Of a DNA stretch of 64,000 nt, positions 20,019-33,806 are shown in pieces (the stretch's first letter is position 1; every line of letters begins with the position of its first letter). The notes beneath the pieces were generated by a model. The model saw only the letters and a list, made by a program, of their open reading frames with translations. It ran no database searches and was not told the DNA's origin. The translations under genes were made by a program, and so were the position numbers. The stretch lies in contig NZ_LT629751.1 of NCBI RefSeq assembly GCF_900104805.1, positions 2,895,001 through 2,959,000 on the forward strand, given 5' to 3'. Source of the stretch: Pseudomonas oryzae (GTDB taxonomy: Bacteria > Pseudomonadota > Gammaproteobacteria > Pseudomonadales > Pseudomonadaceae).

Positions 20019-21392
20019 TCACATCTTCGGCATGCCGCCCGGCATCAGGCCGCTCATGCCGCGCATCATCTTGGCCATGCCGCCCTTGGCGGTGACCTTC
20101 TTCATCATCTTCTGCATCTGCTTGTGCTGCTTGATCAGGCGACCGACGTCCTGCACCTGGGTGCCGGAACCCAGCGCGATGCGGCGCTTGCGCGAACCGC
20201 TGATCAGCTCCGGATCGCGACGCTCGGCGGGGGTCATCGAGTTGATGATCGCCTCCATCTGCTTGAACTGCTTCTCGGCGACGTTCTGCACGTTGCCCAT
20301 CTGGCCGAGATTGACACCGCCGAGCATCGGCAGCTTGTCCATCAGGCTGCCGAGGCCGCCCATGCTCTTCATCTGCTGCAGCTGGTCGCGGAAGTCCTCG
20401 AGGTCGAAGCCCTTGCCCTTCTTCAGCTTCTGGGTGAGCTTGGCCGCCTTCTCGCGGTCCATGGTCTGCTCGGCCTGCTCGATCAGGCTGAGCACGTCGC
20501 CCATGCCGAGGATCCGCGAAGCCACGCGGTCGGGATGGAACGGATCGAGCGCCTCGCTCTTCTCGCCCATGCCGAGGAACTTGATCGGCTTGCCGGTGAT
20601 GGCGCGCACCGACAGCGCGGCACCGCCGCGCGCGTCGCCGTCGACCTTGGTCAACACCACGCCGGTCAGCGGCAGGGCATCGTTGAACGCCTTGGCGGTG
20701 TTGGCGGCATCCTGGCCGGTCATGGCATCGACGACGAACAGCGTCTCGATGGGGTTGATCGCGGCATGAACCTGCTTGATCTCCTCCATCATCTCGTCGT
20801 CGACGTGCAGACGACCAGCAGTGTCGACGATCACCACGTCGATGAACTTCAGCTTGCCCTCGGCGATGGCCGCACGGGCGATGTCCACCGGCTTCTGGCT
20901 CAGGTCGGAGGGGAAGAAGGTGACCCCGACCTCGCCTGCCAGGGTCTCCAGCTGCTTGATCGCCGCCGGGCGGTAGACGTCGGCCGACACCACCAGCACC
21001 GACTTCTTCTTGCGCTCCTTGAGGAAGCGCGCCAGCTTGCCGACCGTGGTGGTCTTGCCCGCGCCCTGCAGGCCGGCCATCAGGATCACCGCCGGCGGCG
21101 CGGCGTTCAGCGCCAGGTCCTCGTTGGCCGCCCCCATCAGCTCTTCCAGCTCGGCGCGGACGATCTTCACGAACGCCTGGCCCGGCGTCAGGCTCTTCGA
21201 CACCTCGGTGCCGACCGCACGCTCCTTGACCTTGTTGACGAAGTCCTTGACCACCGGCAACGCCACGTCGGCCTCGAGCAGGGCCATGCGCACTTCGCGC
21301 AGAGTGTCCTTGATGTTGTCTTCGGTCAGCTTGGCGCGCCCGGTGACGTTGCGCAGCGTCTGCGACAGACGGTCGGTCAAATTCTCGAACAT
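20019..21392 (-). CDS. ffh: Signal recognition particle protein Ffh
   Basis: The 457-residue SRP54 GTPase starts at ATG 21392 (MFENLTDRLSQTL). An N-terminal four-helix bundle is followed by the GTPase (P-loop GLQGAGKTT at 107-115, DTAGRL, TKVDGDARGG, GMGEK). The methionine-rich M domain (from about residue 300) binds 4.5S RNA and signal peptides and ends in GLMPGGMPKM. It targets inner-membrane proteins co-translationally with FtsY. It is divergent from ypjD, with a perfect -10 hexamer at 21433-21438 on its strand. Confidence 0.98.
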   Translation of the reverse strand: MFENLTDRLSQTLRNVTGRAKLTEDNIKDTLREVRMALLEADVALPVVKDFVNKVKERAVGTEVSKSLTPGQAFVKIVRAELEELMGAANEDLALNAAPPAVILMAGLQGAGKTTTVGKLARFLKERKKKSVLVVSADVYRPAAIKQLETLAGEVGVTFFPSDLSQKPVDIARAAIAEGKLKFIDVVIVDTAGRLHVDDEMMEEIKQVHAAINPIETLFVVDAMTGQDAANTAKAFNDALPLTGVVLTKVDGDARGGAALSVRAITGKPIKFLGMGEKSEALDPFHPDRVASRILGMGDVLSLIEQAEQTMDREKAAKLTQKLKKGKGFDLEDFRDQLQQMKSMGGLGSLMDKLPMLGGVNLGQMGNVQNVAEKQFKQMEAIINSMTPAERRDPELISGSRKRRIALGSGTQVQDVGRLIKQHKQMQKMMKKVTAKGGMAKMMRGMSGLMPGGMPKM

Positions 21393-21432
21393 GCACGTTC
21401 CTTTAACGAGGGAGCTTGCGGCAAGGCGCGGG

Positions 21433-21438
21433 ATTATA
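21433..21438 (-). promoter_or_regulatory. Candidate -10 element of ffh
   Basis: TATAAT on the minus strand, about 40 bp upstream of the ffh start. The -35 region 17 bp further up (TGTCGG) is poor. Confidence 0.45.
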
Positions 21439-21534
21439 GCCGAGAGCTCCGCGCGCCGACACCGCCCGCAGGCTTTCGTGGATAGCCGGTCTGTGCCAAA
21501 CTCGGCAACTTCGAGGCTTTCCCCACAAGGACTT

Positions 21535-22332
21535 ATGACGCCTTTGCTGCCCAGCCTGGCGGCGGCCGGCCTGTACGCCGGCGCGGCCCTGTACCAGGCC
21601 CTGCTGCTTTCCCGTCGCGCGCTGCCGGACAAGCGCCTGCTCGGCCTGGTCGGCCTGCTGGCCCTGGCGGCCCATGCCTTCGGCCTGCGCCTGCTGCTGA
21701 TCCACGACGGCGCCCTGCTGCTCGACTTCTTCAACGCCGCCAGCCTGGTGGCCGCCGCGGTGATCGCCCTCACCCTGCTGGCCAGCCTGCGCATTCCGGT
21801 GGAGAACCTGCTGGTCCTGCTGTTCCCGCTGGGCAGCCTGACCACCCTGCTGGCCCTGCTGCCCGGCGGCACCACCCAACCGATCGTGGAGGAGCCGGGC
21901 ATCCTCGCCCACATCCTGCTGTCGATCCTCGCCTACGGCCTGCTGACCATCGCCGTGCTGCAGGCCCTGCTGCTGCTGCTGCAGAACCACCAACTCAAGC
22001 ACAAGCACCCCTCCGGGATCATCCGCAACTTCCCGCCACTGCAGACCATGGAGAGCCTGCTGTTCGGCTTCCTGTGGGGCGGCTGGAGCCTGCTGTCGCT
22101 GTCGCTGCTGTCCGGCTGGCTGTTCCTCGAGGACCTGTTCGCCCAACATCTGGTGCACAAGACCCTGCTCGCCTGCCTGGCCTGGGTGACGTTCGGCGTG
22201 CTGCTGTGGGGCCGCCACCAGCTCGGCTGGCGTGGCGGCAAGGCGATCCGCTGGACCCTGGCAGGCTTCCTGCTGCTGATGCTGGCCTACTTCGGCAGCA
22301 AGCTGGTCCGCGAATTCATCCTGCACATCTAA
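21535..22332 (+). CDS. ypjD: YpjD/CcsA-like cytochrome c assembly family membrane protein
   Basis: The 265-residue protein starts at ATG 21535 (MTPLLPSLAAAGLY) and has about eight membrane segments. It belongs to the CcmC/CcsA-type cytochrome c assembly family (YpjD branch), shown by the EEPGILAHILLSILAYGLLTIA region and conserved histidines (NHQLKHKH, QHLVHKTLL). The tryptophan-rich WGGWSLLSL stretch resembles but does not exactly match the haem-handling WWD motif. The precise role of YpjD is not established. It is divergent from ffh and 21 bp upstream of the CorC-like gene, as in other pseudomonads. Confidence 0.85.
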   Translation: MTPLLPSLAAAGLYAGAALYQALLLSRRALPDKRLLGLVGLLALAAHAFGLRLLLIHDGALLLDFFNAASLVAAAVIALTLLASLRIPVENLLVLLFPLGSLTTLLALLPGGTTQPIVEEPGILAHILLSILAYGLLTIAVLQALLLLLQNHQLKHKHPSGIIRNFPPLQTMESLLFGFLWGGWSLLSLSLLSGWLFLEDLFAQHLVHKTLLACLAWVTFGVLLWGRHQLGWRGGKAIRWTLAGFLLLMLAYFGSKLVREFILHI

Positions 22333-22353
22333 TCCAGTAGGACAGCCACTGCC

Positions 22354-23628
22354 GTGGACGACTACCATTCGGGCCTGCTGTTCGGACTGCTGGTGTTCCT
22401 GATCGCCTGTTCGGCGTTCTTCTCCAGCTCCGAGACCGGCATGCTCAGCCTCAACCGCTACCGCCTGCGCCACCTGGCCCGCGAGGGACACAAGGGCGCC
22501 CGGCGTGCCAGCGAACTGCTCAGCCGCCCCGACCGCCTGCTCGGCACCATCCTGGTCGGCAACAACGTGGTCAACATCCTCGCAGCCTCCATCGCCACGG
22601 TGATCGCGGTGGATCTGTGGGGCGAGGCCGGCATCGCCATCGCCACCGTCGCGCTGACCGTGGTCATCCTGATCTTCGGCGAGATCACCCCCAAGACCCT
22701 GGCCGCCCTGCGCCCGGAGCAGGTCGCCTACCCCGCCAGCCGCCTGCTCCTGCTGCTGATGCGCCTGCTCTACCCACTGGTGTGGCTCACCGGGGCGATC
22801 AGCAACGGCCTGCTGCGCCTGTTCGGCGTCGACCCGGCGCAGAGCCGCCAGGAAAGCCTGTCCACCGAGGAGCTGCGCAGCGTGGTGCGCGAGGCCGGCG
22901 GCGGCCTGCCGCTCGACCGGCAGAACATGCTGCTGGGCATCCTCGACCTGGAGAAGGTGTCGGTCAACGACATCATGGTCCCGCGCAGCGAGGTGGTCGG
23001 CATCGACCTGGAGGACGACCTCGAGCAGATCGTCACCCAGCTGCGCAGCACCAGCCATACCCGCCTGCCGGTGTACCGCCACGACCTCAACCAGATCGAA
23101 GGGGTGGTGCACATGCGCCGCATCGCCCGCCTGCTGACCCACAGCCAGCTGACCCACGAGACCCTGCGCAGCGCCTGCGTGGAGCCCTACTTCGTGCCGG
23201 AGAACACCCCGCTGTCGACCCAACTGATCAACTTCCAGCAGCGCAAGAGGCGCATGGGCATAGTGGTCGACGAATACGGCGAGGTGATCGGTCTGGTCAC
23301 CCTCGAGGATATCCTCGAGGAGATCGTCGGCGAGTTCACCACCCAGCCCGACCTGCACGAGCAGGAGGTTCACCCGCAGGAGGACGGCAGCTACCTGGTC
23401 GACGGCAGCGCCAACATCCGCGAGGTCAACCGCGAACTCGGCTGGCACCTGCCCTGCGACGGTCCGCGTACCATCAACGGACTGGTCACCGAGGCCCTCG
23501 AGCACATTCCCGACAGCAGCGTGTGTCTAAAGATCGGCCCCTACCGCCTGGAAATCCGCGAGGCGACCAACAACCGGGTGCAGAGCGTGCGCATCTGGCG
23601 CAGCGCCGGCGAATCCGCCCCGCACTGA
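22354..23628 (+). CDS. HlyC/CorC family (DUF21-CBS) membrane protein
   Basis: The 424-residue protein has an N-terminal DUF21/CNNM membrane domain with about four helices (to ~190, including FFSSSETGMLSLNRYRLRHLA), a CBS pair (about 200-320, with NDIMVPRSEVVGID and VDEYGEVIGLVTLEDILEEIVGE) and a C-terminal CorC_HlyC domain. The start is GTG 22354. Such proteins are linked to Mg/Co efflux or resistance, but the individual function is uncertain. It probably forms an operon with ypjD. A bidirectional terminator separates it from convergent purT. Confidence 0.9.
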   Translation: MDDYHSGLLFGLLVFLIACSAFFSSSETGMLSLNRYRLRHLAREGHKGARRASELLSRPDRLLGTILVGNNVVNILAASIATVIAVDLWGEAGIAIATVALTVVILIFGEITPKTLAALRPEQVAYPASRLLLLLMRLLYPLVWLTGAISNGLLRLFGVDPAQSRQESLSTEELRSVVREAGGGLPLDRQNMLLGILDLEKVSVNDIMVPRSEVVGIDLEDDLEQIVTQLRSTSHTRLPVYRHDLNQIEGVVHMRRIARLLTHSQLTHETLRSACVEPYFVPENTPLSTQLINFQQRKRRMGIVVDEYGEVIGLVTLEDILEEIVGEFTTQPDLHEQEVHPQEDGSYLVDGSANIREVNRELGWHLPCDGPRTINGLVTEALEHIPDSSVCLKIGPYRLEIREATNNRVQSVRIWRSAGESAPH

Positions 23629-23640
23629 CTCCGCAATGCA

Positions 23641-23671
23641 AAGGGCCGGCCCCTCGCGGGTACCGGCCCTT
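23641..23671. terminator. Bidirectional terminator between the CorC-like gene and purT
   Basis: AAGGGCCGG (23641-23649) and CCGGCCCTT (23663-23671) form a 9-bp stem with a 13-nt loop in the gap between convergent genes. T-runs are minimal on both sides. Confidence 0.6.
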
Positions 23672-23687
23672 GCTCAGCACACGCCGC

Positions 23688-24869
23688 TTACAGCTCGACG
23701 CTCACCGCCGCCGCTGCCGCCAGCGCCTTGCGGCGCGCCGCCTCGATCGACTCGTCGCGCGCCAAGGCCACGCCCATGCGCCGCTGGCCGCTGACCTCAG
23801 GCTTGCCGAACAGGCGCAGCGCGGTATCCGGCTCGGCCAGCGCCGCGCCGAGATTGCCGAAGCGCACCTCGCGCGATTCGCCCTCGACCAGGATCACCGC
23901 CGAGGCCGACGGGCCGAACTGGCGGATCGCCGGGATCGGCAGGCCGAGGATGGCCCGCGCGTGCAGGGCGAATTCGGAGAGGTCCTGGGAGATCAGGGTC
24001 ACCAGGCCGGTGTCGTGCGGGCGCGGCGACACCTCGCTGAACCACACCTGATCACCCTTGATGAACAGCTCGACGCCGAACAGGCCACGCCCGCCGAGCG
24101 CCTCGGTCACCGCGCGGGCGATGCGCTCGGACTCGGCCAGCGCCTTGGGACTCATCGCCTGCGGCTGCCAGGACTCCTGGTAGTCGCCCTTCTCCTGGCG
24201 ATGGCCGACCGGCGCGCAGAAGGTGGTGCCGCCGATGTGGCGCACGGTGAGCAGGGTGATCTCGTAGTCGAAGTCGATGAAGCCCTCGACGATCACCCGC
24301 CCCTTGCCGGCGCGACCGCCCTCCTGAGCGTAATCCCAGGCCTTCTGCACGTCGGCCTCGCCGCGCAGCAGGCTCTGGCCCTTGCCGGAGGAGCTCATGA
24401 TCGGCTTGACCACGCAGGGGAAGCCCAGCTCGGCGACCGCCGCGGCGTAATCCGCGAAGCTGTCGGCGAAACGGTACGGCGAGGTCGGCAGGCCCAGCTC
24501 CTCGGCGGCCAGACGGCGGATGCCCTCGCGGTTCATGGTCAGCCTGGCGGCGCGCGCGGTGGGCACCACGGTGAAGCCTTCGGCTTCCAGCTCGACCAGG
24601 GTATCGGTGGCGATCGCCTCGATCTCCGGGACGATGTAGTGCGGCTGCTCCTGCTCGATCACCGCGCGCAGGGCGGCGCCGTCGAGCATGCTGATCACGT
24701 GGCTGCGGTGCGCCACCTGCATGGCCGGGGCGTTGGCGTAGCGATCGACGGCGATCACCTCGCAGCCCAGACGCTGCAGCTCGATGACGACTTCCTTGCC
24801 CAGCTCGCCAGAGCCGCACAGGAGTACACGGGTCGCGCTCGGCGACAGCGGGGTTCCGATCATGGTCAC
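23688..24869 (-). CDS. purT: Formate-dependent phosphoribosylglycinamide formyltransferase
   Basis: The 393-residue ATP-grasp enzyme converts GAR to formyl-GAR with formate and ATP, the folate-independent alternative to PurN. Motifs include [12 protein letters not shown] near the N-terminus, [11 protein letters not shown] and [20 protein letters not shown]. The start is taken as GTG 24869 (read [10 protein letters not shown]), with GAGGA eight bases upstream and alignment to the known pseudomonad start; ATG 24863 is a weaker alternative. It is the last gene of a cluster with NUDIX, gamma-carbonic anhydrase and DUF1289 genes. Confidence 0.97.
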   Translation of the reverse strand: MTMIGTPLSPSATRVLLCGSGELGKEVVIELQRLGCEVIAVDRYANAPAMQVAHRSHVISMLDGAALRAVIEQEQPHYIVPEIEAIATDTLVELEAEGFTVVPTARAARLTMNREGIRRLAAEELGLPTSPYRFADSFADYAAAVAELGFPCVVKPIMSSSGKGQSLLRGEADVQKAWDYAQEGGRAGKGRVIVEGFIDFDYEITLLTVRHIGGTTFCAPVGHRQEKGDYQESWQPQAMSPKALAESERIARAVTEALGGRGLFGVELFIKGDQVWFSEVSPRPHDTGLVTLISQDLSEFALHARAILGLPIPAIRQFGPSASAVILVEGESREVRFGNLGAALAEPDTALRLFGKPEVSGQRRMGVALARDESIEAARRKALAAAAAVSVEL

Positions 24870-24880
24870 GGAAGCTTTCC

Positions 24881-25078
24881 TCAGAGGGGGTTCAACAGTC
24901 CTGCGGCCAGGGCGCGCTCGCGGCAGCGCTCGAGCACCGCGCGGCGCTCGGCATTGTCCATGCGTCCCCAGCGGGTGATTTCCTCGCCACTGCGCTGGCA
25001 GCCGACGCAGATGTCGTCGTCATTCAGTGCGCAGACATACACGCAGGGCGAGGCGACCGGTTTTTCCTGCCCGACCAT
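24881..25078 (-). CDS. DUF1289 family small cysteine-rich protein
   Basis: The 65-residue protein has the DUF1289 pattern of four cysteines, Cys12, Cys16, Cys24 and Cys27 (SPCVYVC...CVGCQRS), followed by EEITRW, suggesting a metal or iron-sulfur site. The function is unknown. Its ATG overlaps the gamma-carbonic-anhydrase stop by one base (TGATG), and purT starts 11 bp downstream, so all are likely co-translated from one mRNA. Confidence 0.88.
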   Translation of the reverse strand: MVGQEKPVASPCVYVCALNDDDICVGCQRSGEEITRWGRMDNAERRAVLERCRERALAAGLLNPL

Positions 25079-25602
25079 CAGTCGTGCTGCTCGGCCAGTT
25101 CGCGGGCGTAGCGGCGGGCATTGTCCACGTAGTGGGCGGCATTGCGCTTGAGGCCTTCGATCTGCTCCTCGGTCAGCTGGCGCACCACCTTGCCCGGCAC
25201 GCCCATCACCAGGCTGCCGTCGGGAATCTCCTTGCCCTCAGGGATCAGCGCGCCGGCGCCGATCAGGCAGTGCTTGCCGATCTTCGCGCCGTTGAGCACC
25301 ACCGCGCCGATGCCGACCAGGCTGTGGTCGCCGACGGTGCAGCCGTGCAGGGTGACCTTGTGGCCGATGGTGACGCCCTTGCCGATGCTCAGCGGCCAGC
25401 CCATGTCGGTATGCAGCACGCTGCCGTCCTGCACGTTGCTGCCCTCGCCGACGTGGATCAGCTCGTTGTCGCCGCGCAGCACGGCGCCGAACCACACGCT
25501 GGCATCGGCGTCCAGGCGCACCTTGCCGATCAGGCTGGCATCGGGCGCCACCCAGCTGTCGGGATGGGCTTCTACACGGGCATCGCCCAGTCGGTACTTC
25601 AT
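25078..25602 (-). CDS. Gamma-class carbonic anhydrase-like protein
   Basis: The 174-residue left-handed beta-helix protein shows hexapeptide repeats and the three zinc histidines of the family, His64 (VLHTD), His81 and His86 ([10 protein letters not shown]). The start is ATG 25602 ([10 protein letters not shown]). Homologues are called YrdA, PaaY or gamma-CA. Some are active anhydrases and others thioesterases, and sequence alone does not settle which. It lies between the NUDIX gene (20 bp upstream) and the DUF1289 gene (1-base overlap). Confidence 0.88.
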   Translation of the reverse strand: MKYRLGDARVEAHPDSWVAPDASLIGKVRLDADASVWFGAVLRGDNELIHVGEGSNVQDGSVLHTDMGWPLSIGKGVTIGHKVTLHGCTVGDHSLVGIGAVVLNGAKIGKHCLIGAGALIPEGKEIPDGSLVMGVPGKVVRQLTEEQIEGLKRNAAHYVDNARRYARELAEQHD

Positions 25603-25622
25603 CGGCAGGCTCCTCGGCGAGC

Positions 25623-26225
25623 TCAACGGTAGTGGACGAAATGCGCCGGCGGTTCGCGCAGCTGGATGCCGGCATCGTAGATCAGGTTGACCAGCTCGAC
25701 GATCATGATCGCGGTCAGCCCCCAGATCTTGAACCCGGCGTAGCGATAGCTCGGCACGTACCAGCTGTAGCCGAGGTAGTCGATGCGGTGGGTGATCTCG
25801 CGCGGATCCTCGCGGAAGAACTGCAGCGGCACGCTGAACACTTCCTCGATCTCGTCGCGGTTGGCAAGGAAGTCGACGCGCTCGGGAATGAAGCCGACGT
25901 AGGGGGTGACCTGGATGCCGTGGCGGGAGATCTGCGTGCTGAGCGGGCCGACCACCTCGACCAGGCCAGGCGCCAGCCCCACTTCCTCCTGCGCCTCGCG
26001 CAGGGCGGTGATCACCAGCGAGGCATCTTCCGGGTCGCGGCGCCCGCCGGGGAAGGCCACCTCGCCGCCGTGGGTGGACAGCCCGCTGGCGCGCAGGGTC
26101 AGCACCAGCTGCGGGTCCGGGCTGCGGGTGATCGGCATCAGCACCGCGGCTTCGGGAAAGCGCTGCTCGCTGGGCAGGGGACTGGGACTGTGGGCCTGCA
26201 CACGTTGGCGCAGCTCATCCAACAT
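25623..26225 (-). CDS. CoA pyrophosphatase-type NUDIX hydrolase
   Basis: The 200-residue protein carries a NUDIX box ([27 protein letters not shown]) preceded by [16 protein letters not shown], the extra motif of the NudL/CoA-diphosphatase subfamily. Likely activity is cleavage of CoA or acyl-CoA to phosphopantetheine and 3',5'-ADP. The start is ATG 26225 ([10 protein letters not shown]). It is the first gene of the NUDIX-gammaCA-DUF1289-purT cluster and is divergent from the L,D-transpeptidase across 261 bp that contain no evident gene, only GC-rich palindromic segments. Confidence 0.88.
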   Translation of the reverse strand: MLDELRQRVQAHSPSPLPSEQRFPEAAVLMPITRSPDPQLVLTLRASGLSTHGGEVAFPGGRRDPEDASLVITALREAQEEVGLAPGLVEVVGPLSTQISRHGIQVTPYVGFIPERVDFLANRDEIEEVFSVPLQFFREDPREITHRIDYLGYSWYVPSYRYAGFKIWGLTAIMIVELVNLIYDAGIQLREPPAHFVHYR

Positions 26226-26486
26226 GGGCTGATCTCGTCATCATCGATTCTTCATCGAATCATGGCATGAAACCGCCGGGGCGCCCAAGCCCCGCCGCGA
26301 CACCGCCTTTTGCCGCCCCGCCCTTTCGCCGGCCACGCGGCTCACCTAAAATTCCCATCACCACCGATACCGGCCGCCGCTGCGGCCCGAAACTCGCTTC
26401 AGCGTGACCATCAGCCCTCGCGGCACGCTGCATGAACAACCGGCCGCCGGGCTGACGGCCACTTGGTTTGCACTGGAATGCCTGTC

Positions 26487-26993
26487 ATGCGCTGGTTGAT
26501 CGTTTTCGCCTGTCTGCTGTTCACTACCCTGACCCAGGCCATGAGCACGCCGGGCTTGGACTCGGGTACCCGGGTCGACAAGGTGCTGGTGGTCAAGTCC
26601 GAACGCAAGCTGCACCTGCTCAGCCGCGGCGAGATCCTCAAGAGCTACCGCGTCTCGCTGGGCAAGCAGCCCAACGGCCCCAAGCGCTTCCAGGGCGACA
26701 AGCGCACCCCCGAGGGCTTCTACTGGATCGACTGGCGCAAGCCCAGCGACAAGTACAACCTGTCCATGCACATCTCCTACCCCAACGCGCAGGACCTGCA
26801 GCACGCCCGGGAAAAGGGCCTGCCGCCCGGCGACATGATCATGATCCACGGCACGCCGCTGGATGACGAATATCCCGAGTGGTACTTCCACACCCTCGAC
26901 TGGACCGAGGGCTGCATCGCCCTGCGCAACCACGACATGCGCGAGGTGTGGAGCCTGGTGAAGGACGGCACGCTGATCGAGATCCGCCCCTGA
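26487..26993 (+). CDS. Periplasmic L,D-transpeptidase (YkuD family)
   Basis: The 168-residue protein begins with a signal peptide (MRWLIVFACLLFTTLTQA). The YkuD domain has His121 in MIHGTP and the catalytic Cys143 in TEGCIALRN. Such enzymes form 3-3 cross-links, attach lipoprotein to peptidoglycan or trim them (DpaA-like). This short, single-domain form near the family minimum resembles the ErfK/YafK-like branch. Start ATG 26487 is preferred because GGAA lies nine bases upstream; ATG 26478 would add MPV. A long terminator hairpin follows 12 bases after the stop. Confidence 0.9.
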   Translation: MRWLIVFACLLFTTLTQAMSTPGLDSGTRVDKVLVVKSERKLHLLSRGEILKSYRVSLGKQPNGPKRFQGDKRTPEGFYWIDWRKPSDKYNLSMHISYPNAQDLQHAREKGLPPGDMIMIHGTPLDDEYPEWYFHTLDWTEGCIALRNHDMREVWSLVKDGTLIEIRP

Positions 26994-27005
26994 CCTCCCC
27001 CACCC

Positions 27006-27056
27006 CTGCATGAAAAAGGCGCCGGCATCGAAGGATGCGGCGCCTTTTTCATGCAG
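27006..27056. terminator. Strong bidirectional terminator with 19-bp arms
   Basis: Bases 27006-27024 are perfectly complementary to 27038-27056. After a one-base bulge the stem continues four more base pairs to a GAAG loop (27030-27033). Each arm contains an A5 or T5 tract next to a GC-rich core, so both strands terminate. It separates the convergent L,D-transpeptidase and YqfO-like genes. Confidence 0.92.
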
Positions 27057-27075
27057 GCCGACGACGGCGTCCGCG

Positions 27076-27393
27076 TCAGAACACCATGTCCGACAGCCGC
27101 CAGACATCGAAGGCCGGCGTCTCGTAGGGATGGCTCTGCTTGAGCGCCTTGACCGCGGCGTGGATCAGTTCGTCGGCCACCACCATCTCCACCTTCCACT
27201 CCGCCACCCGCGCCAGCTCGCCTTGGGCGCCGAGGTAGGGCTGACTGCCCGGCAGCGGATGGAACTGCCCCTCGCCGAGGGTCTGCCAGCAGCAGCTGTC
27301 GTACTCGCCGATGCGTCCGGCTCCGGTGGCGAAGATGGCGGCCTTGACCGCCTCCAGATGGGTTTCGGGAACGAAGAAACACAGCTTGTACAT
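27076..27393 (-). CDS. Small Nif3/YqfO-type (CutA-like) domain protein
   Basis: The 105-residue protein starts at ATG 27393 (MYKLCFFVPETHLEAVKAAIFATGAGRIGEYDSCCW in outline). The N-terminal FVPETH block, GAGRIGEYD and HPYETPAFDVW near the end match the stand-alone YqfO/Nif3-inserted domain found in many pseudomonads, structurally similar to CutA1/PII. Function is unknown. An upstream in-frame extension contains a second FFVPET copy, discussed as a finding. It is convergent with the L,D-transpeptidase gene. Confidence 0.82.
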   Translation of the reverse strand: MYKLCFFVPETHLEAVKAAIFATGAGRIGEYDSCCWQTLGEGQFHPLPGSQPYLGAQGELARVAEWKVEMVVADELIHAAVKALKQSHPYETPAFDVWRLSDMVF

Positions 27394-27467
27394 CGAAGTC
27401 TCCGGCACGAAGAAGTGAATCGGCAGCAACAGCCCCAGCTATCCTGCCACAACCGCTGGCCGCCTGA

Positions 27468-33119
<5,652 letters not shown>

Positions 33120-33125
33120 ACCGCC

Positions 33126-33608
33126 TCAACCCTTCTGCCGGCGCAGGCGGAAGAACTCGCTGAGGATCGCCCCGCACTCCGCCGACAGCACCCCGCCCTC
33201 GACCAGCAGGCGATGGTTGAGGAAGGCCTGTTCGAAGAAACGCCCGCGGCTTTCCACCACTCCGGCCTTGGGCTCGGTGGCGCCGTAGACCACGCGGGCC
33301 ACGCGCGAATGGATGATCAGCCCGGCGCACATGCTGCATGGCTCGAGGGTCACGTACAGGGTGCTGCCGACCAGGCGGTAGTTCTCGAGATTGCGCGCCG
33401 CATCGCGGATCGCCACCATCTCGGCGTGGGCGCTGGGGTCGTGGGTGGAGATCGGGCAGTTGAAGCCGCGACCGACGATCTCGCCGTCGACCACCAGCAC
33501 CGCGCCCACCGGCACCTCGCCCCGTTCGGCACCCTCGGCGGCGAGCGCCAGCGCCTCGCGCATGAAGCGCTCGTCCTGGCTGCGGTCGATGATCACGGGT
33601 CTTTTCAT
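33126..33608 (-). CDS. tadA: tRNA-specific adenosine deaminase
   Basis: The 160-residue cytidine-deaminase-fold protein has the zinc motifs HAE (His61, Glu63) and PCSMC (Cys91, Cys94). It makes inosine at position 34 of tRNA-Arg(ACG). Start ATG 33608 (MKRPVIIDRSQDERFM) is chosen since the preceding 17 codons have no counterpart. It is convergent with mltF with six bases between the stops, matching the PAO1 order. Confidence 0.96.
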   Translation of the reverse strand: MKRPVIIDRSQDERFMREALALAAEGAERGEVPVGAVLVVDGEIVGRGFNCPISTHDPSAHAEMVAIRDAARNLENYRLVGSTLYVTLEPCSMCAGLIIHSRVARVVYGATEPKAGVVESRGRFFEQAFLNHRLLVEGGVLSAECGAILSEFFRLRRQKG

Positions 33609-33701
33609 GGGCGGTCCGGCGGCATCAAAGAAGCCCGCCAGTTTGGGAAAAGCCGGCACGGAGTCAAGCCCGCACAGCCCGAAGGCTGCCCTCAGGACCG
33701 C

Positions 33702-33798
33702 AGGGTAGAAAACTCGCGCAGCGATTTTCTACCGATGAGCACAGGGCACGGCGCTGCCTGGTAGACAATCGCCGACGCGAGTTGTCCACCCTACCCAA
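33702..33798. repeat. GTAGGGT-family palindromic repeats, copy B
   Basis: Module one, 33702-33734, is a hairpin with GGTAGAAAA / TTTTCTACC arms around TCGC-GCA-GCGA; its 33 bases are identical to 40321-40353. Module two has GGTAGACAA (33760-33768) opposite TTGTCCACC (33782-33790) and ends with CCTACC. The element lies between tadA and the multicopper oxidase. Confidence 0.8.
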
Positions 33799-33806
33799 CC
33801 TTCCCC

